Below are positions 1 through 12,737 of a DNA stretch of 64,000 nucleotides, piece by piece. How positions within the stretch are numbered: the stretch's first letter is position 1; the number at the start of each line of letters is the position of its first letter. The position numbers and the translations under genes were made by a program. Source of the stretch: Mycobacteroides immunogenum (GTDB taxonomy: Bacteria > Actinomycetota > Actinomycetes > Mycobacteriales > Mycobacteriaceae); contig NZ_CP011530.1 of assembly GCF_001605725.1 (NCBI RefSeq), positions 1,550,001 to 1,614,000 of the forward strand, written 5' to 3'. The notes under the pieces were generated by a model. That model was not told the DNA's origin. It made no database searches and worked only from the letters and a program-made list of their open reading frames with translations.

Positions 1-1
1 T

Positions 2-1141
2 GCCCAGATCGATCGGTTTGTCCGCTCGCTCATCGCCTCGGCCGAGGGCAAGGAAGCCCCGGAAGACGGCTACGCCGGGGACTACATCGCCGATATCGCC
101 AAGCAGGTCACCACCCAGCGTCCGGACGCGCTCGCGCTGCCGGAGCCCAAGAGGGCCGAGGTGTTCCGGGAGATCGGCGTGGACTTGATGTTCACGCACA
201 TCAAGGAGTCGCTGCACGAGTTCGGCACGGATTTCGACGTTTTCACCCATGAAGACTCGATGCACACCTCCGGCCGGGTGCAGGAGGCCATCGCGCAGCT
301 GCGCAAGACCGGAAACATCTACGAGAAGGACGGCGCGTCCTGGCTACGGTCCAGCAACTTCGGCGATGACAAGGACCGCGTCGTCATCAAGAGCGACGGC
401 AACCCCGCCTACATCGCCGGTGACATCGCGTACTACCTCGACAAGCGCGAGCGGGGCTTCGACCTGTGCATCTACATGCTCGGTGCCGACCATCACGGCT
501 ACATCGCGCGGCTGAAAGCCGTTGCCGCTGCCTTGGGTTACGACGCGGACAGCGTCGAGGTCCTCATCGGTCAGATGGTGAATCTGGTCCGCGACGGTCA
601 GCCCGTCCGGATGTCCAAGCGTGCGGGCACCGTCATCACCCTCGATGACCTAGTGGACGCCATCGGCGTCGACGCGGCCCGCTACGCGCTGATCCGCTCC
701 TCGGTGGATACCTCGATCGACATCGATCTGGAGCTGTGGGCATCTGCTTCGAGCGAGAACCCGGTTTACTACGTTCAATACGCGCACGCGCGGCTGTCCG
801 CGCTGGCGCGCAACGCCGCCGATCTGGGCCTGCAGTACTCGACCGAGCATCTCGAGCTGCTTACCCACGAGAAGGAGGGCGCGCTCATCCGGGGGCTCGG
901 TGAGTTCGGCCGAATTCTGCAAAACGCCGCAGTGCTTCGTGAACCGCATCGCGTCGCAAGGTATTTGGAAGACATCGCCGGTGACTACCATCGGTTCTAC
1001 GATTCGTGCCGGGTGCTGCCGCAGGGCGACGAAACACCCGGTGATCTCCACGCGGCCCGGCTCGCACTGTGCCTGGCCACTCGCCAAGTCATCGCCAACG
1101 GCCTGGATATCCTCGGCGTGAGCGCACCGGAGCGGATGTGA
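2..1141 (+). CDS. argS: Arginyl-tRNA synthetase, C-terminal part (5' end outside window)
   Basis: Class I aminoacyl-tRNA synthetase that charges tRNA-Arg with arginine in the cytoplasm. The reading frame is open from base 2, so the N-terminal region with the HIGH motif lies upstream of the window. Visible are the catalytic-core segment with [11 protein letters not shown], the KMSKS-like loop seen as RMSKRAG, and the helical anticodon-binding domain typical of ArgS at the C-terminus ([13 protein letters not shown] onward). About 379 codons are present against roughly 550 in the family. It lies 50 bp upstream of lysA, the same neighbour as in M. tuberculosis. Identification is secure. Confidence 0.97.
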   Translation, partial: AQIDRFVRSLIASAEGKEAPEDGYAGDYIADIAKQVTTQRPDALALPEPKRAEVFREIGVDLMFTHIKESLHEFGTDFDVFTHEDSMHTSGRVQEAIAQLRKTGNIYEKDGASWLRSSNFGDDKDRVVIKSDGNPAYIAGDIAYYLDKRERGFDLCIYMLGADHHGYIARLKAVAAALGYDADSVEVLIGQMVNLVRDGQPVRMSKRAGTVITLDDLVDAIGVDAARYALIRSSVDTSIDIDLELWASASSENPVYYVQYAHARLSALARNAADLGLQYSTEHLELLTHEKEGALIRGLGEFGRILQNAAVLREPHRVARYLEDIAGDYHRFYDSCRVLPQGDETPGDLHAARLALCLATRQVIANGLDILGVSAPERM

Positions 1142-1191
1142 GCGCACACCCGGCAGGCCCCCGCCACGCAGAAGGGGAGAAGAACGGAACC

Positions 1192-2559
1192 ATGTCAGCA
1201 CACCTCGCATCGGCACCGGTCAACCCGACCGAGCTAGCGCCGAATGTATGGCCCCGCAATGCTTCCCGCCGCGCCGATGGTGAGGTCACTCTCGCGGGTC
1301 TGGCCGTGTCCGACCTCGCCGAGCAGTACGGCACTCCGCTGTTCGTCATCGACGAGGACGACTTCCGGTCGCGCTGCCGCGACATGGCGGCGGCGTTCGG
1401 TGGCGCCGCCCGCGTGCATTACGCGTCGAAGGCGTTCCTGTGCACCGAGATCGCGCGGTGGATCAAGGACGAGGGACTGGGCCTGGATGTCTGCTCGGCG
1501 GGCGAGCTTGCCGTCGCGCTGCGCGCCGATTTCCCGCCGCAGCGAATCGCGCTGCACGGTAACAACAAATCAGAGGCAGAACTCGAACAGGCGGTGCGTG
1601 CCGGTGTCGGGCACATCGTCGTCGACTCGATGATCGAGATCGAGCGCCTCGACACCATCGCAGGCAATGCCGGCGTGGTGCAAGACGTGCTGGTGCGGGT
1701 CACCGTCGGTGTCGAGGCGCACACCCATGAGTTCATCTCCACCGCGCACGAGGACCAGAAGTTCGGTTTGTCGCTCGCGGGCGGGCAGGCACTGGAGGCG
1801 GTGCGGCGGGTCTTCGCCACCGGCAACCTGCGGCTGGTGGGGCTGCACAGCCATATCGGCTCACAGATCTTCGACGTCGACGGTTTCGAGGTCGCCGCAC
1901 ACCGGGTGATCGGACTGTTGCGTGAGGTGGTCGCCGAATTCGGCGCAGAGAAGACCGCGCAGCTCAACATCATCGACCTCGGCGGCGGACTCGGCATCAG
2001 CTATGTCCCGTCCGATGATCCGCCGCCCATCGAGGACCTCGCCGCCAAGCTCGGGGAGATCGTGCGCACCGAATCGGCGCTGGCGGGGCTGCCCGAGCCA
2101 CGGTTGGTGATCGAGCCGGGCCGGGCCATCGCCGGCCCGGGCACGGTCACCCTGTATCGGGTGGGCACCACCAAGGACGTGATCCTCTCGAACGGCCAGC
2201 GCCGGTACGTGAGTGTCGACGGCGGTATGAGCGACAACATCCGCACCTCGCTGTATCAGGCCGAGTACCACCCCCAACTGGTTTCCCGCGATAGCGATGT
2301 CGCACCAGTGCTGTCCAGGGTCGTCGGGAAGCACTGTGAAAGCGGCGATATCGTGGTGCGGGATGCCTGGCTGCCCGATGACGTGGCCCCCGGAGATCTG
2401 CTGGCGGTCGCCGCGACCGGCGCCTACTGCTATTCGATGTCCAGCCGGTACAACCTGCTGACCCGTCCGGCGGTGATCTCCGTGAAGGACGGCAAGGCGC
2501 GACTGATCCTGCGGCGCGAGACCGTGGAGGACTTGGTGAGTTTGGAGGAGGAAAGGTGA
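1192..2559 (+). CDS. lysA: Diaminopimelate decarboxylase
   Basis: PLP-dependent enzyme that decarboxylates meso-diaminopimelate to L-lysine, the last step of lysine synthesis. The fold-III PLP lysine is K80 in [10 protein letters not shown]. Also visible are the GLHSHIGSQ segment, the glycine-rich phosphate loop [10 protein letters not shown], and [10 protein letters not shown]. The frame is open further upstream, but the ATG at 1192 follows an AAGGGGAGAAG ribosome site and gives 455 residues, close to the mycobacterial length. The stop overlaps the GTG of hom in a GTGA, so lysA heads a translationally coupled lysA-hom-thrC-thrB operon. Confidence 0.97.
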   Translation: MSAHLASAPVNPTELAPNVWPRNASRRADGEVTLAGLAVSDLAEQYGTPLFVIDEDDFRSRCRDMAAAFGGAARVHYASKAFLCTEIARWIKDEGLGLDVCSAGELAVALRADFPPQRIALHGNNKSEAELEQAVRAGVGHIVVDSMIEIERLDTIAGNAGVVQDVLVRVTVGVEAHTHEFISTAHEDQKFGLSLAGGQALEAVRRVFATGNLRLVGLHSHIGSQIFDVDGFEVAAHRVIGLLREVVAEFGAEKTAQLNIIDLGGGLGISYVPSDDPPPIEDLAAKLGEIVRTESALAGLPEPRLVIEPGRAIAGPGTVTLYRVGTTKDVILSNGQRRYVSVDGGMSDNIRTSLYQAEYHPQLVSRDSDVAPVLSRVVGKHCESGDIVVRDAWLPDDVAPGDLLAVAATGAYCYSMSSRYNLLTRPAVISVKDGKARLILRRETVEDLVSLEEER

Positions 2560-3865
2560 GCGACTCCGGTCGTCCCATAGGCGTAGCGATCCTGGGCCTG
2601 GGCAATGTCGGTAGCGAGGTAGCGCGCATCATCGAAAGCAGCGCAAGTGATCTCGCTGCCCGTATCGGTGCCCCGCTGGCAATCCGCGGCATCGGCGTGC
2701 GCCGCGTCGCCGCTGACCGCGGCGTCCCGGTGGACCTGCTCACCGACGATATCGATGCCCTGGTCGCCCGCGACGACGTCGACATCGTCGTTGAACTGAT
2801 GGGTCCGGTGGAGCCCGCGCGGCGCGGCATCCTGGGTGCGCTCAACGCGGGTAAGTCAGTGGTCACCGCCAACAAGGCGCTGCTGGCGCAGGCTGCCGGG
2901 GAACTCACCGAAGCTGCCGAAAAGGCAAGGGTCGACCTCTATTTCGAGGCAGCCGTGGCCGGCGCCATCCCGGTCATCCGCCCCCTGACGCAGTCGCTGG
3001 CCGGTGATTCGGTGATCCGGGTATCCGGAATCGTCAACGGCACCACCAACTACATCTTGTCGGCGATGGACAACACCGGCGCCGGTTACGACACCGCACT
3101 GGCCGAGGCGGGAGAGCTCGGATATGCCGAGGCCGACCCGACGGCAGACGTCGAGGGCTACGACGCGGCCGCCAAGGCGGCGATTCTCGCCTCAATCGCC
3201 TTCCACACCCGGGTGAGCGCCGACGATGTGTACCGCGAGGGCATCACCAAGATCAGCGCCGACGACTTCGACTCCGCGCGGGCGTTGCAGTGCACCATCA
3301 AGTTGCTGTCCATCTGTGAGCGGCTCACGGATAACGAAGGACACCAACGTGTTTCGGCCCGGGTGTATCCGGCCCTGGTGCCGCTGACCCACCCACTGGC
3401 GAGTGTCAACGGAGCGTTCAACGCCGTCTTCGTCGAGGCCGAGGCGGCCGGCGAGCTCATGTTCTACGGTCAGGGCGCCGGCGGTGCACCGACCGCATCC
3501 GCGGTACTAGGCGATCTGGTGATGGCTGCCCGCAACCGGGTGCAGGGTGGACGCGGTCCTCGTTCGTCGCGGTATGCCCAGCTGCCCATCGCGCCGATCG
3601 GTCTCATCCCGACGCGCTACTACGTCCGGATGCGGGTGGCCGACAAGCCCGGTGTGCTCGCCACCGTCGCCACCGAATTCGCCAAGCGCGAGGTCAGCAT
3701 CGCCACCGTCCGGCAGGAGGGCGAGGTCGATGAGACGGGCGCCCGGCTGGTAGTGCTCACGCACAAGGCAACCGATGCCGCCCTCTCGGAAACCGTTGCC
3801 GCCCTTGCCGATCTCGATGTGGTGCTGGGTGTCGCGAGCGTCATCAGGCTGGAAGGAACACAAGA

Positions 3866-3869
<4 letters not shown>
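2556..3869 (+). CDS. hom: Homoserine dehydrogenase with ACT domain
   Basis: Reduces aspartate semialdehyde to homoserine with NAD(P)H, the branch point towards threonine and methionine. An N-terminal Rossmann motif [10 protein letters not shown] lies near residues 14-23. It is followed by the conserved TANKALLA segment, the catalytic-domain stretch [11 protein letters not shown], and a C-terminal ACT domain ([19 protein letters not shown]) of the kind that binds threonine for feedback inhibition. It has 437 residues, normal for the family. GTG start overlaps the lysA stop and its own stop overlaps the thrC start. In mycobacteria the gene is also called thrA. Confidence 0.97.
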
Positions 3870-5850
<1,981 letters not shown>

Positions 5851-5901
5851 CCGACGTTATGGCTGGTGAGCCGGGGGACTCGCCGGGGGGTGCTGGTTGC
5901 T

Positions 5902-5933
5902 TGATACCCAGCTGAGGGTTATCCTCGGTATCA
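5902..5933 (+). promoter_or_regulatory. Bulged hairpin in the thrB-rho intergenic region
   Basis: The 327-bp gap 5851-6177 holds no convincing gene. Its clearest structure is TGATACC (5902-5908) pairing with GGTATCA (5927-5933) around an inner GAGG/CCTC stem with a GTTAT loop. No U-tract follows. It could be a U-less end of the threonine operon or part of the untranslated leader of rho. Neither is proven by the sequence. Confidence 0.35.
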
Positions 5934-6177
5934 GTCCCAGCAATTGCAGCTTCTGCGCACCTGCGCCGAGAACGAGGACGATCACAAATTCTTCCTGATA
6001 TTTCAGTTGTCGCCGACAGGCGGCGATATTGGGCAAGGTCGATGGTGAGCTGCCATTTCTCCGGACCGCGCGTGGCCCTATCTGTGTGGGCCCGCACCAT
6101 GAACTTCGCGGCCAGCAACCTAACTGGCCTAAGTGAGACCCCTCGCCCCATGTTCGGCGGGGAATGAAAGGAAATCC

Positions 6178-8118
6178 GTGACCGATACGGACCTCATCGC
6201 GACCGAAGCCGCCCCGGAAACTCCGGAGGCGCCCGCCGCAGCCTCATCCGATCGCGCCAGCAAGGAGCGCCGCGGTGACGGGCTGGGTGCGCTGTCGACG
6301 ATGGTGCTTCCCGAGTTGCGCGCACTGGCCAGCCAGGTAGGCGTCAAGGGCACCTCGGGTATGCGTAAGGGCGATCTGATCGCCGCCATTCGCGAGCATC
6401 AAGGCGCGCTCGGCGCGCCGAAGAACAATCAGGCGGCGCAGGTTCAGCAGCCGCAGGCCTCGTCTGCGCCGGCCGAGGCGCCCAAGAAGGAGAAGGATCA
6501 GGGCCGTCAGGAATCGGCCCAGTCCGAGCCCACCCAGACGGCACTCGATCTTCCTGCCGAGGCGCCGAAGTCCGCGCCGTCCGCCGATGGCGCGCAGGGC
6601 TCCGAGGGTAAGGACGCCGAAAACGGCTCCGCGCCCCGTGAGGGCCGCGGCGAGCGGCGCCGCAACCAGGGCCAGAACCAGGCGGCCGAGGGCGAGCGCA
6701 AGCAGAACGGCGCCCGCGACAACCGCGATAACCGCGACAATGCTGACAACACCGAGAACGCCGGGCGCGAAGGCGGCTCGGGCGGGCAGAGCTCGGATAA
6801 CCAGGGTCAGGACAACAACCAGAACCAGGGCAATCGCGGCGATGACGGCGATGGCCGTGGCCGTCGTGGACGCCGCACTCGGGAACGTCGCCGTGGCCGC
6901 GACCGCAACAACAACAGCGAGGGCGGCGAGACCGAGCTTCGTGAAGACGATGTGGTGCAGCCGGTCGCGGGCATTCTGGACGTGCTCGACAACTATGCGT
7001 TCGTCCGTACCTCCGGCTACCTGGCCGGCCCCAACGACGTCTACGTCTCGATGAACCTGGTGCGTAAGAACGGGTTGCGTCGTGGTGACGCCATCACAGG
7101 CGCGGTGCGGGTGCCTCGCGATCCAGACGCCGGGAACCAGAACCAGCGGCAGAAGTTCAACCCGCTGGTGCGTCTGGACTCTGTCAACGGTGGCCCGGTC
7201 GAGGACGCCAAGAAGCGTCCCGACTTCACCAAGCTGACCCCGCTGTACCCGAACCAGCGGCTGCGGCTGGAGACCACCACCGAGAAGCTGACGACTCGTG
7301 TGATCGACCTGATCATGCCGATCGGTAAGGGGCAGCGTGCGCTGATCGTGTCGCCGCCGAAGGCCGGTAAGACCACGATCATGCAGAACATCGCCAACGC
7401 GATCTCGGCCAACAACCCCGAATGCCATCTGATGGTGGTGCTGGTCGACGAACGGCCCGAAGAGGTCACCGACATGCAGCGCTCGGTCAAGGGTGAGGTC
7501 ATCGCCTCCACCTTCGATCGCCCGCCGTCAGATCACACCCAGGCGGCCGAGCTCGCCATCGAGCGCGCCAAGCGCCTTGTCGAGCAAGGCAAGGACGTCG
7601 TGGTGCTGCTGGACTCGATCACTCGCCTGGGCCGTGCGTACAACAACGCCTCGCCGGCCTCGGGCCGCATCCTGTCCGGTGGTGTGGACTCCACCGCGCT
7701 GTACCCGCCCAAGCGATTCCTTGGCGCGGCGCGCAATATCGAGCACGGCGGCTCGCTGACGATCATCGCCACGGCGATGGTCGAGACCGGCTCCACCGGT
7801 GACACGGTGATCTTCGAGGAGTTCAAGGGCACCGGTAACGCCGAGCTTAAGCTCGACCGCAAGATCGCCGAACGCCGCGTGTTCCCGGCCGTCGATGTGA
7901 ACCCGTCGGGTACCCGCAAGGACGAGCTGCTCATGAGCGGTGACGAGTTCGCGATCGTGCACAAGCTGCGCCGCGTGCTCTCGGGTCTGGATTCACATCA
8001 GGCCATCGACCTGCTGATGAGCCAGCTGCGCAAGACCAAGAACAACTACGAGTTCCTGGTCCAGGTCTCCAAGAACACCCCGGGCGCCGCCGGTGCCGAG
8101 GAGCCGCAGTACAGCTGA
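6178..8118 (+). CDS. rho: Transcription termination factor Rho
   Basis: Hexameric RNA-dependent ATPase that ends transcription. The GTG at 6178 (MTDTDLI) follows a GAAAGGA ribosome site and matches the mycobacterial N-terminus. The first ~70 residues form the Rho N domain (LPELRALASQVGVKGTSGMR). Residues about 80-250 are a low-complexity Asn/Asp/Gln/Arg/Gly-rich insert. Then come the cold-shock RNA-binding domain (ending near DVYVSMNLVRKNGLRRGD) and the ATPase core with Walker A KAGKTT at 395-400 and VVLLDSITRLGRAYN. It has 646 residues against about 419 in E. coli; the excess is the insert. Confidence 0.97.
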   Translation: MTDTDLIATEAAPETPEAPAAASSDRASKERRGDGLGALSTMVLPELRALASQVGVKGTSGMRKGDLIAAIREHQGALGAPKNNQAAQVQQPQASSAPAEAPKKEKDQGRQESAQSEPTQTALDLPAEAPKSAPSADGAQGSEGKDAENGSAPREGRGERRRNQGQNQAAEGERKQNGARDNRDNRDNADNTENAGREGGSGGQSSDNQGQDNNQNQGNRGDDGDGRGRRGRRTRERRRGRDRNNNSEGGETELREDDVVQPVAGILDVLDNYAFVRTSGYLAGPNDVYVSMNLVRKNGLRRGDAITGAVRVPRDPDAGNQNQRQKFNPLVRLDSVNGGPVEDAKKRPDFTKLTPLYPNQRLRLETTTEKLTTRVIDLIMPIGKGQRALIVSPPKAGKTTIMQNIANAISANNPECHLMVVLVDERPEEVTDMQRSVKGEVIASTFDRPPSDHTQAAELAIERAKRLVEQGKDVVVLLDSITRLGRAYNNASPASGRILSGGVDSTALYPPKRFLGAARNIEHGGSLTIIATAMVETGSTGDTVIFEEFKGTGNAELKLDRKIAERRVFPAVDVNPSGTRKDELLMSGDEFAIVHKLRRVLSGLDSHQAIDLLMSQLRKTKNNYEFLVQVSKNTPGAAGAEEPQYS

Positions 8119-8122
8119 TGCC

Positions 8123-8163
8123 AGGAGATCACCGGTGAGAACCGGTGATCTCCTCGCGGTTTT
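8123..8163 (+). terminator. Intrinsic terminator of rho
   Basis: A perfect 14-bp stem (8123-8136 with 8141-8154) closed by a GAGA tetraloop, starting 4 bp after the rho stop codon. A short run of four T follows at 8160-8163. The stem is strong; the T-tract is weak and offset, as is common in mycobacteria. It sits between rho and the convergent exported-protein gene. Confidence 0.85.
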
Positions 8164-8178
8164 GCCGGACCCGCGGAG

Positions 8179-8643
8179 CTAGCCGACGGCGGCCAGCGGA
8201 ATCCAGATTCCGAAGAGCCAGAATCCCCAGGTCCTGAATCCGTCATCCCAGATGGGCTGTACCCGGTTGCCCCAGTAGTCGAAGGCAGGGGGCGGTGGGC
8301 CCCAACGGTCGGGCAGCGGTCCGCGCCATTCCGCACGCGGCGGTGGTGCCCAGCCCCATGGCGGGCGCTGGTCGTAATGCCACGGGTTGTCACGCCATTC
8401 GCGGCGGTCATCGCGCCAGTCCCGATCGTGCCGGTTCTCATTGCCGCGCCAATTACCCGCGTTGCGCCAGCCGTCGCGGCCACCCCAGTCATCATCGTCG
8501 CCGTGGGGGCGATTCGGATGGTCTTGCGTGTAACCGGGATGACCCGTGGGCTGCGCGGCGGCCGGAATGGCACTCATCCCAACCGAGCCCATTGTCAATG
8601 TGCCCACGATGACACCTTGCACCACAACACTTTTCAGATTCAT
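8179..8643 (-). CDS. Small exported protein, WGFW-type C-terminus (paralogue 1)
   Basis: Function unknown. The ATG at 8643 has a CAGGAG ribosome site 8 bp upstream and opens a 154-residue protein with a Sec signal peptide (hydrophobic VVVQGVIVGTLTMGSVGMSA, cleavage likely after AIPAAA). The mature part is rich in D, R, W, P and G and very hydrophilic. It ends in an aromatic block FDYWGNRVQPIWDDGF followed by WGFWLFGIWIPL. The same block closes the protein at 9140-9547, so they are paralogues. The aromatic tail suggests membrane or cell-wall association, which is inference. Confidence 0.8.
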   Translation of the reverse strand: MNLKSVVVQGVIVGTLTMGSVGMSAIPAAAQPTGHPGYTQDHPNRPHGDDDDWGGRDGWRNAGNWRGNENRHDRDWRDDRREWRDNPWHYDQRPPWGWAPPPRAEWRGPLPDRWGPPPPAFDYWGNRVQPIWDDGFRTWGFWLFGIWIPLAAVG

Positions 8644-8755
8644 GTGCGACTCCTGTCCGAGTATCTCGGCGGTTCGCCCCGACGTAACCGTCCTCTGCCG
8701 TGTTGAATATCGACAGGATGTCAACGGCCGTTACATGCCCTGATGCGGGCGTGAA

Positions 8756-8986
8756 TCACGGCTGTGGGATCGCCGGAATCTGAGGTATCGGTGGAGCCTG
8801 CGGCACTGGCGGTACGCCGGTCCCGTTGGGAATCGGCGGAGCCTGGGGGATGGGCGGTGGCGCCGGGGGTGTGATCGGGTCGGCATTGGCCACACCCTGT
8901 GCGCCCGCGAACGTGGCCAGTCCCATCGCCGCAGCGGATGCGCTTGCCACGATCAACTTCTTGACGTTGATGCCCTTGATGTTCAT
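8756..8986 (-). CDS. Small proline-rich exported protein
   Basis: Function unknown. The ATG at 8986 follows an AAAGGA site and gives 76 residues. A signal peptide with alanine-rich core (KKLIVASASAAAMGLATFAG) ends at about GVANA. The mature part is almost only P, I, A, Q and V in short repeats such as PPIPQAPPIP. Such PPII-like stretches suit a cell-wall-embedded or surface peptide. It lies between the two paralogous exported-protein genes on the same strand. The start is chosen over the longer upstream frame because the signal peptide begins here. Confidence 0.7.
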   Translation of the reverse strand: MNIKGINVKKLIVASASAAAMGLATFAGAQGVANADPITPPAPPPIPQAPPIPNGTGVPPVPQAPPIPQIPAIPQP

Positions 8987-9139
8987 GCGGAGTCCTTTCC
9001 GAATCGGTTTTCCTAGGCGGTTTTCCGGATCGGCAGTGATTCGCAATTCACGCGCCACTATCCAACGTACGCGCCCGCCGCGGAAACCGTGGGGGTCCGG
9101 ACGTGCCCACCGCCCGGGCCCCCACACGGAAATGGCTCT

Positions 9140-9547
9140 CTACAGCGGAATCCAGATGCCCAGGAACCAGAACCCCCACTGGTTGAATCCGGGATCCCAC
9201 ATGGGTGTCACCGTCTGGCCCCAGTAATCGAACGGTGCCGGCGGGGGCCCATCCGGCGGCGGCAGCGGGCCATTCCACGCCGGGGGAGGTGGCGCGCCCC
9301 AGCCCCAGGGATGCTGGCCGTCCCAGCGGTGATCGTCGCCACCTCGCCAGTTGCCCACGCGGTCGCCACCGGGCCAGCCGCCCGGGCCGCCGCGATGGTC
9401 GCCACCGGGGTCGTGCCGGTCTGTGCTCACCGCGGCGGGCTGTGACGGCGCCGGTGCCGCGTTGGCGACTCCGGCGCTCAGGCCGAGGGCGCCGAAGCTC
9501 AGAGCGCCGACTAGTACGCCCTTGGCGATCATGCTCTTGATGGTCAT
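9140..9547 (-). CDS. Small exported protein, WGFW-type C-terminus (paralogue 2)
   Basis: Function unknown. It has 135 residues from the ATG at 9547, preceded by GAAGGGAG. The signal peptide (MIAKGVLVGALSFGALGLSA, cleavage near GVANA) is followed by a Gly/Asp/Trp/Pro-rich region and ends FDYWGQTVTPMWDPGF, then WGFWFLGIWIPL. The signal sequence and the C-terminal block match the gene at 8179-8643, which indicates a local duplication with the proline-rich gene between. The middle region differs and carries more Gly-Gly-Asp/Trp repeats. Confidence 0.8.
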   Translation of the reverse strand: MTIKSMIAKGVLVGALSFGALGLSAGVANAAPAPSQPAAVSTDRHDPGGDHRGGPGGWPGGDRVGNWRGGDDHRWDGQHPWGWGAPPPPAWNGPLPPPDGPPPAPFDYWGQTVTPMWDPGFNQWGFWFLGIWIPL

Positions 9548-9690
9548 CTCGAAACTCCCTTCACTTCGTCCCGACTGACAAGAAGGTTAGGAATGCGAAC
9601 TATTTACCGGCTGCGACTCCGCTGGGAAGATGCTGCGGCGCGCATCCGCCGATTTCTATCGGCCGGGAATATCGCGCTGGTCGCCGCCGT

Positions 9691-9720
9691 TTAGGATTTG
9701 CGTAACTGAGCTGGCATAAT
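9691..9720 (+). promoter_or_regulatory. Candidate promoter of rpmE
   Basis: TTAGGA (9691-9696), 18-bp spacer, CATAAT (9715-9720), about 80 bp upstream of the rpmE start. The rest of the 253-bp gap 9548-9800 shows no gene. Confidence 0.4.
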
Positions 9721-9800
9721 GGCCTCTCAGCCTTTGCAGGGTTCCGGTTCACGCCGTAACGCAGGCGACCCGGCGGCCACAAACACGAAGAGGAAACACC

Positions 9801-10025
9801 ATGAAATCGGGTATCCACCCCAACTACGTCGAGACCAATGTGGTCTGCGGCTGTGGCAACACGTTCACCACGCGCAGCACCAAGGACAGCGGCCACATCG
9901 TGGTCGAGGTCTGCTCGCAGTGCCACCCGTTCTACACGGGTAAGCAGAAGATCCTGGACAGCGGCGGCCGTGTCGCCCGGTTCGAGGCTCGCTACGGCAA
10001 GCGCAAGGCCGCGGCCGACAAATAG
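9801..10025 (+). CDS. rpmE: 50S ribosomal protein L31, zinc-binding form
   Basis: Protein L31 bridges the two ribosomal subunits near the central protuberance. It has 74 residues, normal length. The zinc-binding cysteines C16, C18, C38 and C41 are all present (VVCGCGN and CSQCHPF), so this is the C-plus form, which in mycobacteria is replaced by a cysteine-free paralogue during zinc limitation. The ATG follows an AAGAGGAAA ribosome site. It is monocistronic, judging by the strong terminator that follows. Confidence 0.97.
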   Translation: MKSGIHPNYVETNVVCGCGNTFTTRSTKDSGHIVVEVCSQCHPFYTGKQKILDSGGRVARFEARYGKRKAAADK

Positions 10026-10033
10026 CTTCCTTG

Positions 10034-10080
10034 CCGACGCCCGGATCTGCCATGTGTGCAGTCCGGGCGTCGGTTTTTTT
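10034..10080 (+). terminator. Intrinsic terminator after rpmE
   Basis: A perfect 12-bp GC-rich stem (10034-10045 with 10062-10073), 16-base loop, and seven T at 10074-10080. It is the most canonical terminator in the window. Confidence 0.93.
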
Positions 10081-10119
10081 GTATGACCACCGCGGGTAGG
10101 AACATTGGGAGGAGGGTGC

Positions 10120-11189
<1,070 letters not shown>

Positions 11190-11190
<1 letters not shown>

Positions 11191-12032
11191 TGAGCCACTT
11201 GCGTCTGTTGCTCGCCGAGGCAATCGAATCTCTATCGCGGGCAGGGGTTTCCAGCCCGCAAGTAGATGCCGAAGAACTCGCCGCGTACTTGCTGGGTATC
11301 TCGCGGATGCGGCTGCGTTTCGCCGTGCCGACCGCGGAGTTTCCGCAGCGATACCGCGACCTGGTGGCGCGGCGTGCGCAACGCATTCCCTTGCAGCACT
11401 TGACCGGAAGTGCCCCGTTCGGCCCCATCGAGGTCTGTGTGGGCCCCGGAGTTTTCATCCCGCGTCCCGAGACGGAGTCCCTGTATGCCTGGGCCGCAGG
11501 GGAGTTGGCGTCGGCTGCGACCGTTATCGAACTATGCGCCGGATCCGCGGCGCTCGCCGTCGCCCTGTCGCGCCACGAGCCGACTGCCCGTGTGGTGGCG
11601 ATCGAGCTCGACCATGAGGCGTTGATCTATACCCGGCGTAACGCCGCGCAAACTCGGGTCGAGGTGATCCAGGCCGATGCGACTTCACCGGAGTTGCTGA
11701 CCGAGCTGAACGGCGCGGTCGACCTGATCGTCGCCAACCCGCCCTACATTCCCGATGGGGCTGAGTTGGAGCCCGAAGTGGCGCAGCATGATCCGCCGCT
11801 GGCGCTCTTCGCGGGTGCCGACGGGCTGGCCGTTATCGCGCCGCTTGTGACCGTGGCGGCCCGGTTGCTGCGCCCCGGCGGCGTCATCGGCGTTGAGCAC
11901 GATGACAGCAATGGCGACGGAACATGCGAGTTGTTCACGGCCAGCGGTCTATTCGATGAGGTTGTGCAGCGGCACGACCTCGCCGGGAGGCCGCGGTTCG
12001 TCACCGCTCGCCGGAAAACCTCGGCGTCCTAG
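11190..12032 (+). CDS. prmC: Release factor glutamine methyltransferase
   Basis: SAM-dependent N5-glutamine methyltransferase acting on the GGQ motif of RF1 and RF2. The N-terminal helical domain is followed by the GERIPLQ-type region (here RAQRIPLQHLTG), a SAM-binding motif near VIELCAGSAALAVAL, and the catalytic NPPY at residues 183-186. It has 280 residues, full length. It is translationally coupled to prfA by the TGATG overlap, which ties the modifying enzyme to its substrate. The older name is hemK. Confidence 0.95.
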
Positions 12033-12041
12033 ACTGGACAG

Positions 12042-12722
12042 GTGACCGTCGTCTACGACTGCCAGGACGCTGCGACCCGCCAGCACGGGATCGACGCGGC
12101 GTCCAGTGCGCTCAAAGCGGGTGAACTGGTGGTGATGCCCACCGACACTGTCTACGGATTGGGTTGTGACGCATTCGATTCCGGTGCGGTGGCGGCGCTG
12201 CTGGCCGCCAAGGGGCGTGGCAGGGACATGCCCGTCGGTGTGCTCGTGGGGTCCTGGCACACCATCGACGGGTTGGTTTTCGCGGTTCCGCCCGCCGCCC
12301 GCGAACTCATCGAGGCGTTCTGGCCGGGACCGCTGAGCGTCATCGTGCGGCACGCCCCCTCGTTGTCCTGGGACCTGGGTGACGCGCAGGGAAGCGTCAT
12401 GCTGCGCATGCCCATGCATCCGGTAGCCATCGAACTGCTGCGCGCCGTCGGCCCGATGGCGGTTTCCAGCGCCAACGTGTCGGGCCAGCCCGCGGCGCTC
12501 ACCGCCGGACAGGCCCGCGATCAATTGGACGACAAGGTTGCGGTGTACCTGGACGGCGGTCCGGCCGAGCTGGGTGCCGCCTCGACCATCGTCGATCTCA
12601 CCGGGCCGGTGCCGGTGATCGTGCGCGAGGGGCCGATCAGCCGGCAACAGATCGTGGACGTGATCGGTGGCGACATCGAGCCTGTCGTGCCGGGCGAATC
12701 GGGGGAGCCCACAGATTCGTGA
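12042..12722 (+). CDS. Threonylcarbamoyl-AMP synthase (Sua5/YrdC/TsaC family)
   Basis: Makes threonylcarbamoyl-AMP from threonine, bicarbonate and ATP for the t6A37 modification of ANN-decoding tRNAs. The family signature is seen as PTDTVYGLGCDAF, with KGRGRDMPVGVLV and SSANVSGQPA. The 226 residues match the single-domain YrdC type rather than full Sua5. GTG start lies 9 bp after the prmC stop. It belongs to the prfA-prmC-tsaC-wecA gene string. Confidence 0.93.
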   Translation: MTVVYDCQDAATRQHGIDAASSALKAGELVVMPTDTVYGLGCDAFDSGAVAALLAAKGRGRDMPVGVLVGSWHTIDGLVFAVPPAARELIEAFWPGPLSVIVRHAPSLSWDLGDAQGSVMLRMPMHPVAIELLRAVGPMAVSSANVSGQPAALTAGQARDQLDDKVAVYLDGGPAELGAASTIVDLTGPVPVIVREGPISRQQIVDVIGGDIEPVVPGESGEPTDS

Positions 12723-12737
12723 AGTACGGTCGGATGC

